Counted from the stretch's first letter, positions 24,403-33,932 are shown. The stretch: 64,000 nucleotides of DNA from Amycolatopsis iheyensis (GCF_024703995.1 NZ_JAMXQV010000025.1:1-64000); one strand, 5' to 3'. A program made the numbers and translations. Notes: a model not told the origin generated them from the sequence alone.

Positions 24403-27261
24403 ATGACGAACGGGATCGTGGCCGGGACCGGTTCGCCGGTGCTCGTCGGCCGGGCCGGCGAGCTGGCCGCGCTCACCTCCGCCGCCCTGCGCCCGCCCGC
24501 GCTCCTGGTGGTCGAGGGCGAGGCCGGCGTCGGCAAGACCCGGCTGACCGCCGAACTGCTGGCGCGTCCCGAACTGGCCAGGGCGCGGGTGCTCGCCGGA
24601 GGGTGCCGGCCACTGCGCGAGCCGTTCCCCTACGGGGTGATCGTCGAGGCACTGCGCGACGCGGGGAAGTACCTGCCAGCGGCCGGGCGGCTGAGCCCGC
24701 TCACCGGCGTCGTGGGTCGCCACCTCCCGGAGCTGGCGGCGTCGCTGCCCCCGCCACCGGAGCCACTCGGTGACAGCCGCGCGGAGACGCACCGCTTCTT
24801 CCGCGCGGTCCGGGAGCTGCTGGACCTGCTCGGCCCGCTCGTCCTGGTGGTCGAAGACCTGCACTGGGCCGACGACGGGTCCCGGCGGCTGCTGCGGTTC
24901 CTCATGGGCGACCTGCCACCGGGCACGGTGCTGGTGGTGACCTACCGGCCGGAGGACGCGCCCGGCGGGATGCCGCTCGGGCACGCGCACCGCCCGGCCA
25001 CGCGGATCCGGCTCGGCCCGCTCGAACCGGACGACGTGCGGCGGCTGGCCGCGGCACTGCTCGACGAGCCCGCCGTCCCGGCCGCGTTCGCGGCCCGGCT
25101 GCACGAGCGCACCGCCGGGATCCCGTTCGTCGTCGAAGAAGTCCTGCACCCGCTGCGGGACACGGCAGGCGGGGTCCAGGACGCCGAGGTGGCGCGGCGG
25201 GTGCTCGACGATGCCGAGGTGCCGGTGTCGTTGCGGGAAGCGACGGCCGAGCGGATGGCGGCGCTGCCGCTCACGGCGCGGCGGATCACCGAAGCGGCCG
25301 CGGTACTCGCCGAACCCGCGTCCGGCGCGCTCCTCGGCGAGATCGCGGGGCTGACGGCGGCGCGCGGCAGGCAGGCGCTCGTGCTGGCTCTCGAACGAGC
25401 CGTGCTCGTCGAGGTCGCTGAGTGCCGCTACGGCTTCCGGCACGAGCTCGCGCAGCAGGCCGCGTACCGGACGATTCGCGGCCCGAACCGGGAGGAACTG
25501 CACCGGCGGGCGGTCCGCGCCCTGGCCGGGCGGAACCCGGCGCCCCTGGTCCGGCTGGCCGAGCACAGCCGCAAGGCCGGGGACGTGCCGGACGCACTGC
25601 GGTACGGCGAAGCCGCGGCCGACCGAGCGATCGACGTCGGCGATCCCGCGACGGCGATCGGGCTGCTGCGGTCCCTGCTGGCGACTCCGGACCTCGAACC
25701 GTCCGTAGTGGACAGACTGGCGGTGAAGCTGGCGTCGGTGGCCGCGAACGGGGTTTCGCAGACGGACGTCATCACGACGCTGGAAGGGTTGTTGAGCGAC
25801 GCCCGGCTGTCGGGCCGGTTGTCGGCGGAGATCCGGTTGAGCCTGGGCCTGCTGCTCGCCCGGCAGGCGGGTGGGCTGGAAGCGGCCCGCGTCGAGCTCG
25901 AAGTGGCGCTGAGCGGGCTGGGACACCGGCCCGACCTGGCCGGCCGGGCGATGGCGGTGCTGGCCCAGCCGTGGATCGGGGCGACGCCGTTGCGTGCCCA
26001 CCGGCCGTGGCTCGACCGCGTCGACACGCTCATCACCACCGCGTCCGACACCCGGCTGCGGCTGACGCTGATGGCCAACAACGTCCCGTCGCGGCTGCAC
26101 ATCGGCGACCGCCGGGCGTGGGCCGAGCTCGAGAGCGTCCCGCCCGCCGCCGGGACGGCGGAGGAACAACGCCAGCTCGCGCGGCTGTACTGCAATTCCG
26201 CCGACGCGGGCGCGTGGACCGGGCACCATCGGCGAGCCCGGCGGCTGCTGGAGCGCGGGGTGCAGCTCGCGGCCGACTCCGGGACGCCGTACGTCGTCAG
26301 CACGGCCCGCACCACCGGCGTGCACATCGACTGGCTGAGCGGCGAGTGGACCGGACTGGACGAACGCGCACTCGGGCTGCTGGCCGAATACCGCGACCTG
26401 CTGCCGGTCAGCAGCGAGCTGTCTTTGGTCCTGGGTCTGCTGGCCGGCGCCCGCGGCGCCTGGGAGCGCGCGGCGGCCTGTTTTGCCGCGACGGGCGTCG
26501 ACCGCCCGGAGAACGCGGTCACGCCGGTGGTGGTCGCCGCGCACGGTGGGACCGCGGGCATGCTGCTGGCGCAGGACTCCGCCGAAGCGGCGGCCGCCGA
26601 GGCCGCCCGCGGCCTGGAGGTGTTGCGCACCAAGGGAGTATGGGCCTGGGCGGGCGACCTGATCCCGGCGGCGGCAGAGGCGTTCTGCCGGACCGGGGGC
26701 GTCGCCGAGGCCCGCGCGCTGCTGGACGAGCTCGACCGGGAGACGATCGCTCTGGACGCACCGATGGCCCGCGCGGTCCTCGCCGACGCTCGCGGGATCG
26801 TCGCGGCGACGGCCGCCGACGAGCCGGCCGCGGTCCGGTTCTTCGACGAGGCCCGGGAACGCTACGACCACCTTCCGGCGCCGTACCCGGCGGCGCTGGC
26901 CGCGGAACGCCGTGCGCGCAGCCGTCTCGGCCACGGAGACACGAGCGTGACGGGGGAGTTCGGTGAGCTCGCGGACGTCTTCGCGGCGCTGGGAGCCACT
27001 CGCGACGCGGCCCGCTGCCGCCACACGTCCCGCTCGACGGGCGGATCGGTCCCGTCACGCCGCGGCCGCCGAGGATACGGCGACCAGCTGTCGCCACGGG
27101 AGCTCGACGTGGCGTCACTGCTGTCGGACGGCCACACGAACCGTGAGATAGCGGAGGTGCTGTTCCTTTCGCGGCGGACGGTGGAACAGCACGTGGCCAA
27201 TGTCCTGCGGAAGCTGAAGGTGCGGTCGCGGGACGCGCTCATCGGGGTTCGCGCGGGGTGA
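24403..27261 (+). CDS. LAL-type LuxR-family transcriptional regulator
   Basis: The 952-residue regulator has the architecture of large ATP-binding LuxR proteins. An N-terminal AAA/NTPase carries LVGRAGEL, Walker A GEAGVGKT (39-46) and Walker B LVLVVEDLHWADD (about 150). A long helical TPR-like middle follows, then a LuxR helix-turn-helix at the end (LSPRELDVASLLSDGHTNREIAEVLFLS, VEQHVANVLRKL). I start at ATG 24403 because GAGGGA lies five bases upstream and the conserved part begins ten residues later. Such regulators often activate antibiotic or maltose-type genes after binding ATP and an inducer. The polyketide cluster starts 10 kb downstream, so a link is possible but unproven. Confidence 0.9.
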   Translation: MTNGIVAGTGSPVLVGRAGELAALTSAALRPPALLVVEGEAGVGKTRLTAELLARPELARARVLAGGCRPLREPFPYGVIVEALRDAGKYLPAAGRLSPLTGVVGRHLPELAASLPPPPEPLGDSRAETHRFFRAVRELLDLLGPLVLVVEDLHWADDGSRRLLRFLMGDLPPGTVLVVTYRPEDAPGGMPLGHAHRPATRIRLGPLEPDDVRRLAAALLDEPAVPAAFAARLHERTAGIPFVVEEVLHPLRDTAGGVQDAEVARRVLDDAEVPVSLREATAERMAALPLTARRITEAAAVLAEPASGALLGEIAGLTAARGRQALVLALERAVLVEVAECRYGFRHELAQQAAYRTIRGPNREELHRRAVRALAGRNPAPLVRLAEHSRKAGDVPDALRYGEAAADRAIDVGDPATAIGLLRSLLATPDLEPSVVDRLAVKLASVAANGVSQTDVITTLEGLLSDARLSGRLSAEIRLSLGLLLARQAGGLEAARVELEVALSGLGHRPDLAGRAMAVLAQPWIGATPLRAHRPWLDRVDTLITTASDTRLRLTLMANNVPSRLHIGDRRAWAELESVPPAAGTAEEQRQLARLYCNSADAGAWTGHHRRARRLLERGVQLAADSGTPYVVSTARTTGVHIDWLSGEWTGLDERALGLLAEYRDLLPVSSELSLVLGLLAGARGAWERAAACFAATGVDRPENAVTPVVVAAHGGTAGMLLAQDSAEAAAAEAARGLEVLRTKGVWAWAGDLIPAAAEAFCRTGGVAEARALLDELDRETIALDAPMARAVLADARGIVAATAADEPAAVRFFDEARERYDHLPAPYPAALAAERRARSRLGHGDTSVTGEFGELADVFAALGATRDAARCRHTSRSTGGSVPSRRGRRGYGDQLSPRELDVASLLSDGHTNREIAEVLFLSRRTVEQHVANVLRKLKVRSRDALIGVRAG

Positions 27262-27344
27262 GGCACTTCGGTCGCTTCGCAGCGTCTCGTCGACCACGAC
27301 TGGCACGGTGGGATTCCACACGGACCAGAAAAGTAGCTGCTCCT

Positions 27345-27375
27345 GAAGGGCCCCGGCGCACCGCCGGGGCCCTTC
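27345..27375 (+). terminator. Terminator after the LAL regulator
   Basis: GAAGGGCCCCGGC pairs perfectly with GCCGGGGCCCTTC around a five-base loop, 83 bases beyond the stop codon. Confidence 0.75.
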
Positions 27376-27411
27376 GTCGGGCGCACTCACAGCTGCGTGT
27401 GGCGACGCCTC

Positions 27412-27500
27412 CAGCTGCCGGCCCGCGGGCGAACAACTTGCTGCTCACCGCCGACGGCGTGCTGGTGGTCGACTAGCCCTACACCACCGGCGGCGCTGCT
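27412..27500 (+). pseudogene. Fragment of an aminoglycoside-phosphotransferase-like kinase
   Basis: The plus strand encodes RANNLLLTADGVLVVD, then a TAG stop (27474-27476), then PYTTGG. APH/choline-kinase-fold proteins of actinomycetes carry the metal-site motif R-x-D-N-L-L-x-T-x-D-G-x-V-x-V-V-D-W-P; here the Asn loop and final Asp are recognisable and the Trp codon has become a stop. Nothing of the N-lobe or remaining C-lobe is left nearby, so this is a small relic. Confidence 0.5.
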
Positions 27501-27551
27501 GCTTCCGGCGCCGCAGAACCCGCCGACCGTGCGGGTCAGCGAACTGCCTGC

Positions 27552-27964
27552 CTAGCGCACGTACTCGCAAGGAAGGCCGATCTCGGTGTAGCTGCCATTG
27601 CTGTTCTTCGACCAGCCGCGAACGCAAACCTGACCGCCGCCAACCCTGGTCACCCACTCCGTAACCGACTCACCAGGCGTGTGCCACCGATCGTAGGTGG
27701 ACAAATGCTGGTTGGGCAGAAGGAACTCGAAATGTCCGAAAAAGCCGCCCACGCATCCGGGCACACAGACCGTGCCGATCCGCCCACGCTGTACGCTTTC
27801 GCGTCACCGACGACGGTGATGCACACCTGTCCGTTGCACCCCCACGCGTTCTTGGGCGTCACGGTCGTGCCTGGTGACGCTGTGGCAACGCCACCGCCCG
27901 CGAGCGTGGCGGCCAGACAGGCAACCGCGGCGGCGATTCGAATCGGAATCCGTACTTTCGACAC
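27552..27964 (-). pseudogene. Frameshifted small secreted Cys-containing protein
   Basis: A GTG at 27964 (GGGGAG eight bases upstream) opens a signal peptide of about 29 residues (RIPIRIAAAVACLAATLAGG to ATAS), then GCNGQVCITVVGD with a Cys pair. About 60 residues in, the frame changes: the continuation GCVGGFFGHFEFLLPNQHL, then VCVRGWSKNSNGSYTEIGLPCEYV, is in the next register and ends at 27552-27554. Joined, it matches the layout of small secreted actinomycete proteins with CxxxxCI, GHFE and CxRGW...G-x-PC motifs, whose function is unknown to me. The shift lies around 27775-27800. It is either a single-base lesion or a sequencing error. Confidence 0.6.
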
Positions 27965-28196
27965 TGCGCATCTCCCCTTTTGTTCGCAGTAATGAGCACC
28001 CGTAGTGGATGCGCCGACATTCACCGTGCCCGCCGGGCCTTACCGAATGCTGTCCCGCCACTGTCTGCCGTGGTCGGGCGTCGACCCCCTACCGGGTGAC
28101 CACCACGAGGGCAGCCTGCCGGCGTCGCCGTCCGGACATTTCGGGCCGTTCTCCGGTTCGCCTGACGCTCGTGGCGGTTTCACCGATAATCGGCGA
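27965..28196. promoter_or_regulatory. Divergent promoter region upstream of the SARP-type regulator
   Basis: The 232 bases separate the small secreted-protein gene and the SARP-type regulator. The regulator's frame stays open through it, but with no conserved residues. I recognise no defined promoter motifs. Confidence 0.3.
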
Positions 28197-30992
28197 ATGG
28201 CCGTCGTCGAGTGTCGGGTGCTGGGGCCGGTCGAAATTCGCGTCGACGACGTCGTGCTGCCGCTGGGTGGCAGCAAGGTCCGCGTTGTCCTGGCCGGCCT
28301 TCTGCTGCATGCCGGCGAAGTGGTTGTGCCGAACCAGCTCGGGCGCTGGCTGTGGGACGGCGACGAGCCCGCGCGTCCTCGCGCCGCTATCCAGACTTAC
28401 ATAGCACGGACGCGCAGCGCATTGGGCACCGTGGTCCCCATCATCACCGAGCACGGCGGGTACCGGGCGGAGATCTACGGCGAATCGCTGGATTTGTCGG
28501 TTTTCCGCGGTCTGCGGACGGCGGCGGGACGAGCGGTGGCCGAGCATGATGTCGCTCGTGCTGCCACGCTCTACGGAAAGGCGCTCTCGCTCTGGCACGG
28601 CCCGCCCCTGGCGAACGTCGAATCGAGCTCGCTCCACCGCGAAGAGAATCCTGTTCTCGAGCAACTGCACCGGCAGACCCAGCTGGACTGGGCGGCGACG
28701 ACGATCGAGGCGGGGCGGCCGGCCGCCGCAATCCCGCTGCTGACCAGCTTGGTCGAGCAGGATCCCCTTCAGGAGCGGCTCGCCGAGCTGCTGATGCGCG
28801 CCTTGCACCGATCCGGCCGGCGCGTGGAGGCACTCGAGACCTACCGACGGACCGCTGCGGCCATGGCCGACCAGCTGGGCCTCGATCCCGGGCAGGCACT
28901 GGCCGAGCTGCACCTGAGCCTGCTCAACGACCAGCGGCCGGCACCACACCGGCCCGAACGGGAGACCGCGGATCCGGTCCGTCCGGTGCCGCACCAGCTT
29001 CCTGCCCCAGCACCACACTTCGCCGGGCGTGCCGCCGAGCTCGATGCGTTCGACGGTGTGATGAAGTCCGGGCTGCCGCCCCGGACGGTGACCGTGGACG
29101 GGATCGGCGGCGCCGGGAAGACCGCGTTCGCGCTGGAGTGCGCTCACCGGTTCGCGCCCCTGTTCCCGGACGGCCACTATTTCGTGGATCTGCGGGGGTT
29201 CGGCCCCGGACCCCAGGTCGACCCGGCGACCGCGCTCGAAGACCTGCTGTGGGCCTCCGGCGTCCGGGGACAGGAGTTGCCACCGGGTCTCGACGCGCGG
29301 CAGACGCTGTGGCGGGAGCGGACCAGCGGCCACAAGATCCTCCTCGTCCTCGACAACGCGCGTTCCGCCGCCCAGGTTCGCCCGCTGCTGCCTGGGCAGG
29401 GCGGGCTCACGCTGGTCACCAGCAGGCGCCGGCTCGGCAGCCTGGGGGTGCATGAGGGGGCGCATCGCATCGCCCTCGGTTCGCTGTCCGCGGCCGACGC
29501 ACTCACTGTCCTTGCGGACTCCGCCGGGCGGACCGCGTTCGACGACGCCCCGCAGGCGGCGGCCGAGCTGGTCGGGGCGTGCGCCGGCCTTCCGCTGGCC
29601 CTGCGGATTCTCGGCCAGCGCATCCGCCGGCAACCGACGTCTCTGCCGGAGGTGGTGAGCGAGCTGCGGCGGGAGCACGGCCGCTTGGCGGCACTCGTCC
29701 TCGACGACGAGGACGACACCGATCTTCGCGCGGTCTTCGGCCGGTCGCTCGATTTCCTGTCCCCGGAGGCAGCGTGCCTGTTCCGGCGGCTGGGCCTGCA
29801 TCCGGGGTCGTTCCTCGACGTGGACGTCGCCGCGGTGCTGGTCGGCTTCGACCGGCCACGCACGGAAGAACTGCTGCGCGAGCTCGCGACGGCGAACCTC
29901 CTCGAGCAGCGCGGTTCGGGCCGCTGGGCCTTCCACGACCTCCTTCGTGAGTTCGCGGCCGCCGAATGCGGCCGCGCCGAACCGGCCGAGACCCGCGTCC
30001 GGCTGCTCGATCGCCTGCTGGACTGGTACACCGTGGCCGCGTTCAACGCGTCGAAAACCGCCCGACCCTACCGGCGCTACGACATCCTGACCCTGCCCGG
30101 CGATCTGCCGGACGCGCCGGCGTTCGGTTCCCATTCCGCGGCGACAGCATGGCTGAGCACCCACGAGGTGAACGTGGCCGCCGCAGTGCGATGGGCGAGC
30201 AGCCACGGCAGGCCGGTCGCCGCGTGGCAGCTTCCGTACCTGATGATGGTGGGCTTCATCGCCAGCTCACGGTTCGACGTCTGGCAGGAGACTTTCGAAA
30301 TCGGGCTCGCGGCGGCGCGAACCTTGGGGAACCGCCGGGCCGAGTCGGCGATGCTCAGCGGCTTCGGCACCATGCACGGGCTTGCCGGTAGTCACGGATC
30401 CGCCCTCGACGCCATCCGGGCGGCGCAGGAAATCTCCCGCGAACTCGATGACGCCGAAGGCGAGCTGCATGCCCTGTTCAACCTCGGCTTGCAGTACAAC
30501 ACCGCCGGCCTGCCGGACGAGGCGTACGCCCACCTCGCCCAGGCCGTCGATCTGGCACGACGGCTGGGCTTCGCGTCGCTGGAAGCCGACTCCCTGGAGC
30601 AGCTTTCCGACTCGTGCGCGCGAACCGGGGACTATCCCACCGCGCTCCGGCTGGCCGAAGCGGCACTGGCGATCTGGGATCGGCTCGGACGGCACAACCA
30701 GCGCCTGTACGCCTTGCAGAGCCGCGGTCGCGCACGGATCGCGCTCGGCGACCACGCCGGCGGGATCGCCGACTGCGTCGCCGCGGCCGAGCAGTTCGAG
30801 CGGAACGGCGAACACGTCGACGAAGCGTTCGCGAGCGACGGCCTCGGCGACGTCCACGAAGCCCTCGGCGACCTCGACAGCGCCATCGCGGCCTGGCAAC
30901 GGGCGCACACCGTGTTCGTCCGGCTGGATCATCCGGCCGCCGCGACCGTGGCGGGGAAGCTCGCCGCACACGGCCGGTCGCCGGTGCCCTGA
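28197..30992 (+). CDS. SARP/AfsR-type regulator (wHTH-BTAD-NB-ARC-TPR)
   Basis: The 931-residue activator begins at ATG 28197 with MAVVECRVLGPVEI, the standard first strand of an OmpR-type winged helix (to about 95: LLLHAGEVV, LWDG, IQTYIARTRSAL). A BTAD domain follows (about 98-245: FRGLRTAA through ALAELHLSLL), then an NB-ARC ATPase with Walker A VDGIGGAGKTAF (about 305) and the ILLVLDNAR Walker B, and a C-terminal TPR region. AfsR-like SARPs integrate signals and switch on antibiotic genes. The neighbouring LAL regulator and the polyketide cluster 6 kb away make it a candidate pathway or pleiotropic regulator. No in-frame conserved sequence precedes this start. Confidence 0.9.
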   Translation: MAVVECRVLGPVEIRVDDVVLPLGGSKVRVVLAGLLLHAGEVVVPNQLGRWLWDGDEPARPRAAIQTYIARTRSALGTVVPIITEHGGYRAEIYGESLDLSVFRGLRTAAGRAVAEHDVARAATLYGKALSLWHGPPLANVESSSLHREENPVLEQLHRQTQLDWAATTIEAGRPAAAIPLLTSLVEQDPLQERLAELLMRALHRSGRRVEALETYRRTAAAMADQLGLDPGQALAELHLSLLNDQRPAPHRPERETADPVRPVPHQLPAPAPHFAGRAAELDAFDGVMKSGLPPRTVTVDGIGGAGKTAFALECAHRFAPLFPDGHYFVDLRGFGPGPQVDPATALEDLLWASGVRGQELPPGLDARQTLWRERTSGHKILLVLDNARSAAQVRPLLPGQGGLTLVTSRRRLGSLGVHEGAHRIALGSLSAADALTVLADSAGRTAFDDAPQAAAELVGACAGLPLALRILGQRIRRQPTSLPEVVSELRREHGRLAALVLDDEDDTDLRAVFGRSLDFLSPEAACLFRRLGLHPGSFLDVDVAAVLVGFDRPRTEELLRELATANLLEQRGSGRWAFHDLLREFAAAECGRAEPAETRVRLLDRLLDWYTVAAFNASKTARPYRRYDILTLPGDLPDAPAFGSHSAATAWLSTHEVNVAAAVRWASSHGRPVAAWQLPYLMMVGFIASSRFDVWQETFEIGLAAARTLGNRRAESAMLSGFGTMHGLAGSHGSALDAIRAAQEISRELDDAEGELHALFNLGLQYNTAGLPDEAYAHLAQAVDLARRLGFASLEADSLEQLSDSCARTGDYPTALRLAEAALAIWDRLGRHNQRLYALQSRGRARIALGDHAGGIADCVAAAEQFERNGEHVDEAFASDGLGDVHEALGDLDSAIAAWQRAHTVFVRLDHPAAATVAGKLAAHGRSPVP

Positions 30993-31011
30993 GCCGGTGC
31001 CCGGCTCAGGG
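30987..31011. terminator. Bidirectional terminator overlapping two convergent stops
   Basis: CCCTGAGCCG and CGGCTCAGGG form a perfect 10-bp stem with a five-base loop. Its arms contain the stop codons of the SARP-type gene (plus) and of the type VII-type gene (minus). Confidence 0.65.
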
Positions 31012-32052
31012 CGCGGGTTCCAGGGCATGCGGGTCGGCCTCGAACTTCACCTTCGTCAGCGGTGGCGGTGGCGGGTCCATGAAGCCGTCGAGCATGTCGG
31101 TGACCTGCTGCGTGAGCGACGCGGTCGAGGACCGGACGTCCTCGACGACCTGGTTCGCCATGTGGAGGTAGGTCTTCGCGGCCACCGCGTAGTCGGTCGC
31201 GGGGATGTACTTGGTCCCCGAGTCGAGCATCTTGTCGGCGGTCGTGGCCGCCATGCTCGCCAGGGGCGGCAACAGCACACTCGCGGCCCCGGTGGTCGAG
31301 ACCTCGGTCCCGGCTATCACGGCCGCCTCGATGGCGCCGGCCAGTCCGAAGCCCAGTCCGACCACCGTGGCCAGTGCGGCGGCCACGAGACCCCACGGGA
31401 ACTGCTGGGCGTTCGCGACGTCCTCGGCCTCCTTCGCCCGCATCGCCGCGACGAACGCCTGCATCAGGCCGATCAACCGGCGGCGTGCGGCCTTGACGGT
31501 GGCGCAGTACGCGGTGAGCACGTCGACGAGGCCGGCCATCACCTCCAGTTCGTGGGCCATGAACGTGTACAGGGAACCGGCGTAGTCCTTGCAGGCCTCG
31601 GCGGCGCTGCCTTGCCAGTTCTCGAACAGCCGCTCCAGCGCGTCGTGCAGGCCCATCAGGCCACCCGCGGGGTCCGCGCCCCCGCCCGCCTTGTTCGTCA
31701 GGTTGCTGCCCAGGTTCAGGCAGGCAGCCTGCAGGAGGGCGTGCGGGGCGCCCGCGGCGCCGAACAAGTCGATGTCCGGACCGGAGACCGCGTGCGCGGC
31801 GGCGAAGAACCGGCCGATGGTCACGTCCGGCATCGGCAGGTTCGCCGGGCGGTTGTCCAGCGGAGAGCCGTCCGCGAGCACCGACTTCTCGTAGACCTGG
31901 TTGTTGATGCCGGACTCCGGGTGCTGGACCGGGGCGCCGCGCGGTGCGGTGCAGAGGTCGGCCCAGTTGGCCACATCGGTCAGCAACCGCGTGCCGTCCC
32001 CTTCGAAGAACTCGGGCGCGAGGCCGAAGAACAACCGATCCGTGCTGACCAT
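31006..32052 (-). CDS. Large WXG-like type VII secretion-associated protein
   Basis: The 348-residue protein is mostly alpha-helical. A helix-turn-helix segment carries LFENWQGSAAEACKDY (about 142-157), a WxG turn as in ESX/WXG100 substrates, followed by a long helix. A glycine/alanine-rich hydrophobic stretch (about 225-250) suggests membrane contact, and the end is proline-rich (DPPPPPLTKV). Proteins like this accompany small WXG-like partners in actinomycete type VII loci. It begins nine bases after the upstream 112-residue partner, so the pair is an operon. No secretion ATPase is in the window. Function is unknown; it could be a secreted substrate or toxin-delivery scaffold. Confidence 0.65.
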   Translation of the reverse strand: MVSTDRLFFGLAPEFFEGDGTRLLTDVANWADLCTAPRGAPVQHPESGINNQVYEKSVLADGSPLDNRPANLPMPDVTIGRFFAAAHAVSGPDIDLFGAAGAPHALLQAACLNLGSNLTNKAGGGADPAGGLMGLHDALERLFENWQGSAAEACKDYAGSLYTFMAHELEVMAGLVDVLTAYCATVKAARRRLIGLMQAFVAAMRAKEAEDVANAQQFPWGLVAAALATVVGLGFGLAGAIEAAVIAGTEVSTTGAASVLLPPLASMAATTADKMLDSGTKYIPATDYAVAAKTYLHMANQVVEDVRSSTASLTQQVTDMLDGFMDPPPPPLTKVKFEADPHALEPAP

Positions 32053-32061
32053 GGCCGCCCC

Positions 32062-32400
32062 TCAATCCTCGTAGACCGACGTCAGCCGGGACGCGTGCGT
32101 CTGCTCGGTATGGGAGTAGACGCGGTAGGCCTCCCACAGGGCTTGGCTCAGCTGGCGCAGGGAGTCCCACAACGCGTCGTTGGCCGTGGCGATCCGCTTC
32201 TGCAGCGCGTCGGCCTGGCCGGTGAAGCCGCCGTAGATCTGCTCGGGATCCTTGCCGACGAACCGGGCCGTCGCGAGGCCGCCGATCGGCCGCAGCGAGT
32301 CGGCGCCCTCCCGCAGGTGGTCGACCGCCGGATCGACGTGGTCTGTCAAAGTTCGCTGGAAACTGTCGAGGTCGACTGCGTAGCCCTGCCCGTCCGCCAT
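32062..32400 (-). CDS. Small helical WXG100-like/EspC-like partner protein
   Basis: The 112-residue protein is an all-helical, charged, alanine-rich chain: YAVDLDSFQRTLTDHVDPAV, GFTGQADALQKRI, SLRQLSQALWEAYRVYSH, ending SRLTSVYED. It has no signal peptide. The length, helical hairpin pattern and C-terminal YxxxD/E-like tail fit ESX-type secreted partners of the EspC/WXG100 class. It is the first gene of a two-gene operon with the larger WXG-like protein. The strict WXG motif is missing, so the family assignment is moderate. Confidence 0.6.
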   Translation of the reverse strand: MADGQGYAVDLDSFQRTLTDHVDPAVDHLREGADSLRPIGGLATARFVGKDPEQIYGGFTGQADALQKRIATANDALWDSLRQLSQALWEAYRVYSHTEQTHASRLTSVYED

Positions 32401-32503
32401 TGCCCGGTCCCCCTGAGTGATCGCCGGCCGCTGGTTCGCGGCGCGCCGGCACCATCTGACCCGAGCGGCCTTTCAAAGTCCTTTCCCGACGCTTTCAGCC
32501 ACG

Positions 32504-33625
32504 TCAGCGGAAGAGGCGGAAGAACCCGCGAACCTGCTCGACCAGCGACTCCGGCTGCTCCAGCGCGGCGAAGTGGCCACCGCGGGGCAGTTCCTCGAAC
32601 CAGCGCAGGTCGGTGAACCGCAGCTCGGCTTCCCGCCGTGACGGGCGGGTGATGTCGCGCGGGTAGACCGACAGCCCGGACGGCGCGGTGACCCGGTCCC
32701 GGAACCGGGCGAAGCTTTCCCAGTACAGGCGTGCCGACGACGTGGCCGAGGCGGTGAACCAGTAGACCGAGATCTCGTCGAGGATCTTCTGCCGGGGCAC
32801 CGCGTCTTCGTGGTGGCCGCCGTGGTCGGTCCAGGCCTGGAACTTCTCGGCGATCCAGGCGGCCTGACCGGCGGGGGAGTCGGTGAGGCCGTAGCCGAGT
32901 GTCTGCGGCCGCGTCGACTGGATCGCCGAGTACCCCCGGCCGGTGCGCCGGAACTCCTTCTCCGCGGCGAGGTTCGCCAGTTCCGGCGGTGTCGGGTCGT
33001 CGAACGTGCCCGCGGCCACGGAACCCAGGTTCAGGTGCACGGCCGCGACCCGCTCGGGCGCGACTTCGCCGAGCGCGCCGGAGACCGCCGAACCCCAGTC
33101 CCCACCCTGCGCGCCGTAGCGTTCGTAGCCCAGGGAAACCATCAGGGTGTCCCAGGCGCGGGCGATGCGGGGGACGCCCCAGCCGGTCGTCGACGGCTTG
33201 TCGCTCCACCCGTAGCCGGGCAGCGACGGGGCGACGACGTGGAAGGCGTCCGCGGGGTCGCCGCCGTGGGCGCGCGGGTCGGTGAGCGGGCCGAGGACGT
33301 CGAGGAACTCGAGCACCGAGCCCGGCCAGCCGTGGGTGAGCACCAGCGGGAACGCGTCCGGCTCCGGAGAGCGGACGTGCAGGAAGTGCAGGCCCAGCCC
33401 GTCGACGGTGTCGCGGTACTGCGGGAAGGCGTTGACGCGCTCGGCGAACCCGAAGTCGTAGTCCTCGGCCCAGCTGCGGCACAGTTCCCGCGTGTAGGCC
33501 AGCGGGACTCCCTGTGACCAGTCGTCGACGGGTTCCGGCTCCGGCCAGCGTGTGCGGCGCAGCCGGTCGCGCAGGTCTTCGATCTCGGCGTCGGTGACGC
33601 TGACCTCGAACGGCTCGGCGGTCAT
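32504..33625 (-). CDS. Epoxide hydrolase (alpha/beta hydrolase with EHN domain)
   Basis: The 373-residue enzyme starts with an epoxide-hydrolase N-terminal segment (VTDAEIEDLRDRLRRTRWP, about 10-28) and continues as an alpha/beta hydrolase: HGWPGSVLEF with the oxyanion HGxP (about 98), the nucleophile Asp in YGAQGGDWGSAV (about 178), cap-domain tyrosines, and the catalytic His in PRGGHFAALEQPE near residue 350. Enzymes of this type add water to epoxides through a covalent aspartyl ester. It could serve detoxification or tailoring of the polyketide, but other genes intervene before that cluster. Confidence 0.88.
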   Translation of the reverse strand: MTAEPFEVSVTDAEIEDLRDRLRRTRWPEPEPVDDWSQGVPLAYTRELCRSWAEDYDFGFAERVNAFPQYRDTVDGLGLHFLHVRSPEPDAFPLVLTHGWPGSVLEFLDVLGPLTDPRAHGGDPADAFHVVAPSLPGYGWSDKPSTTGWGVPRIARAWDTLMVSLGYERYGAQGGDWGSAVSGALGEVAPERVAAVHLNLGSVAAGTFDDPTPPELANLAAEKEFRRTGRGYSAIQSTRPQTLGYGLTDSPAGQAAWIAEKFQAWTDHGGHHEDAVPRQKILDEISVYWFTASATSSARLYWESFARFRDRVTAPSGLSVYPRDITRPSRREAELRFTDLRWFEELPRGGHFAALEQPESLVEQVRGFFRLFR

Positions 33626-33932
33626 GGCGGGATCCTTTCTCGGTGCGGCTTCGTCGGGTCAGGCTGAGGACAGGTCCGGCCCGGCGGCCCGCGACCACCA
33701 GCACGCCGGCGACGCTGAGCCCAGTGAGCCGCCAGTACCGAGCGGGCGGCGGCCCCGAGGAGAACGGGATCGACGGCCGGACCGGGTGGGCGCCCTGGCG
33801 CGGCTCCTGCGAGCGCGGACCGACCGCAGTCGCGGCAGGTCGTACCCGGCCGGGGTGTCAGCGGCAACCACGCAGTCCGCGTTGACCGAGGTCGGCGCGG
33901 ATTTCGCGGTGTGGATGGTGGGGCGGCGGATG
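33626..33932. other. 307 bases without a recognisable gene
   Basis: Open frames on both strands across this stretch are arginine- and proline-rich shadows with no start signal. The epoxide hydrolase promoter should lie at its left end. I see no repeats or RNA gene. Confidence 0.4.
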
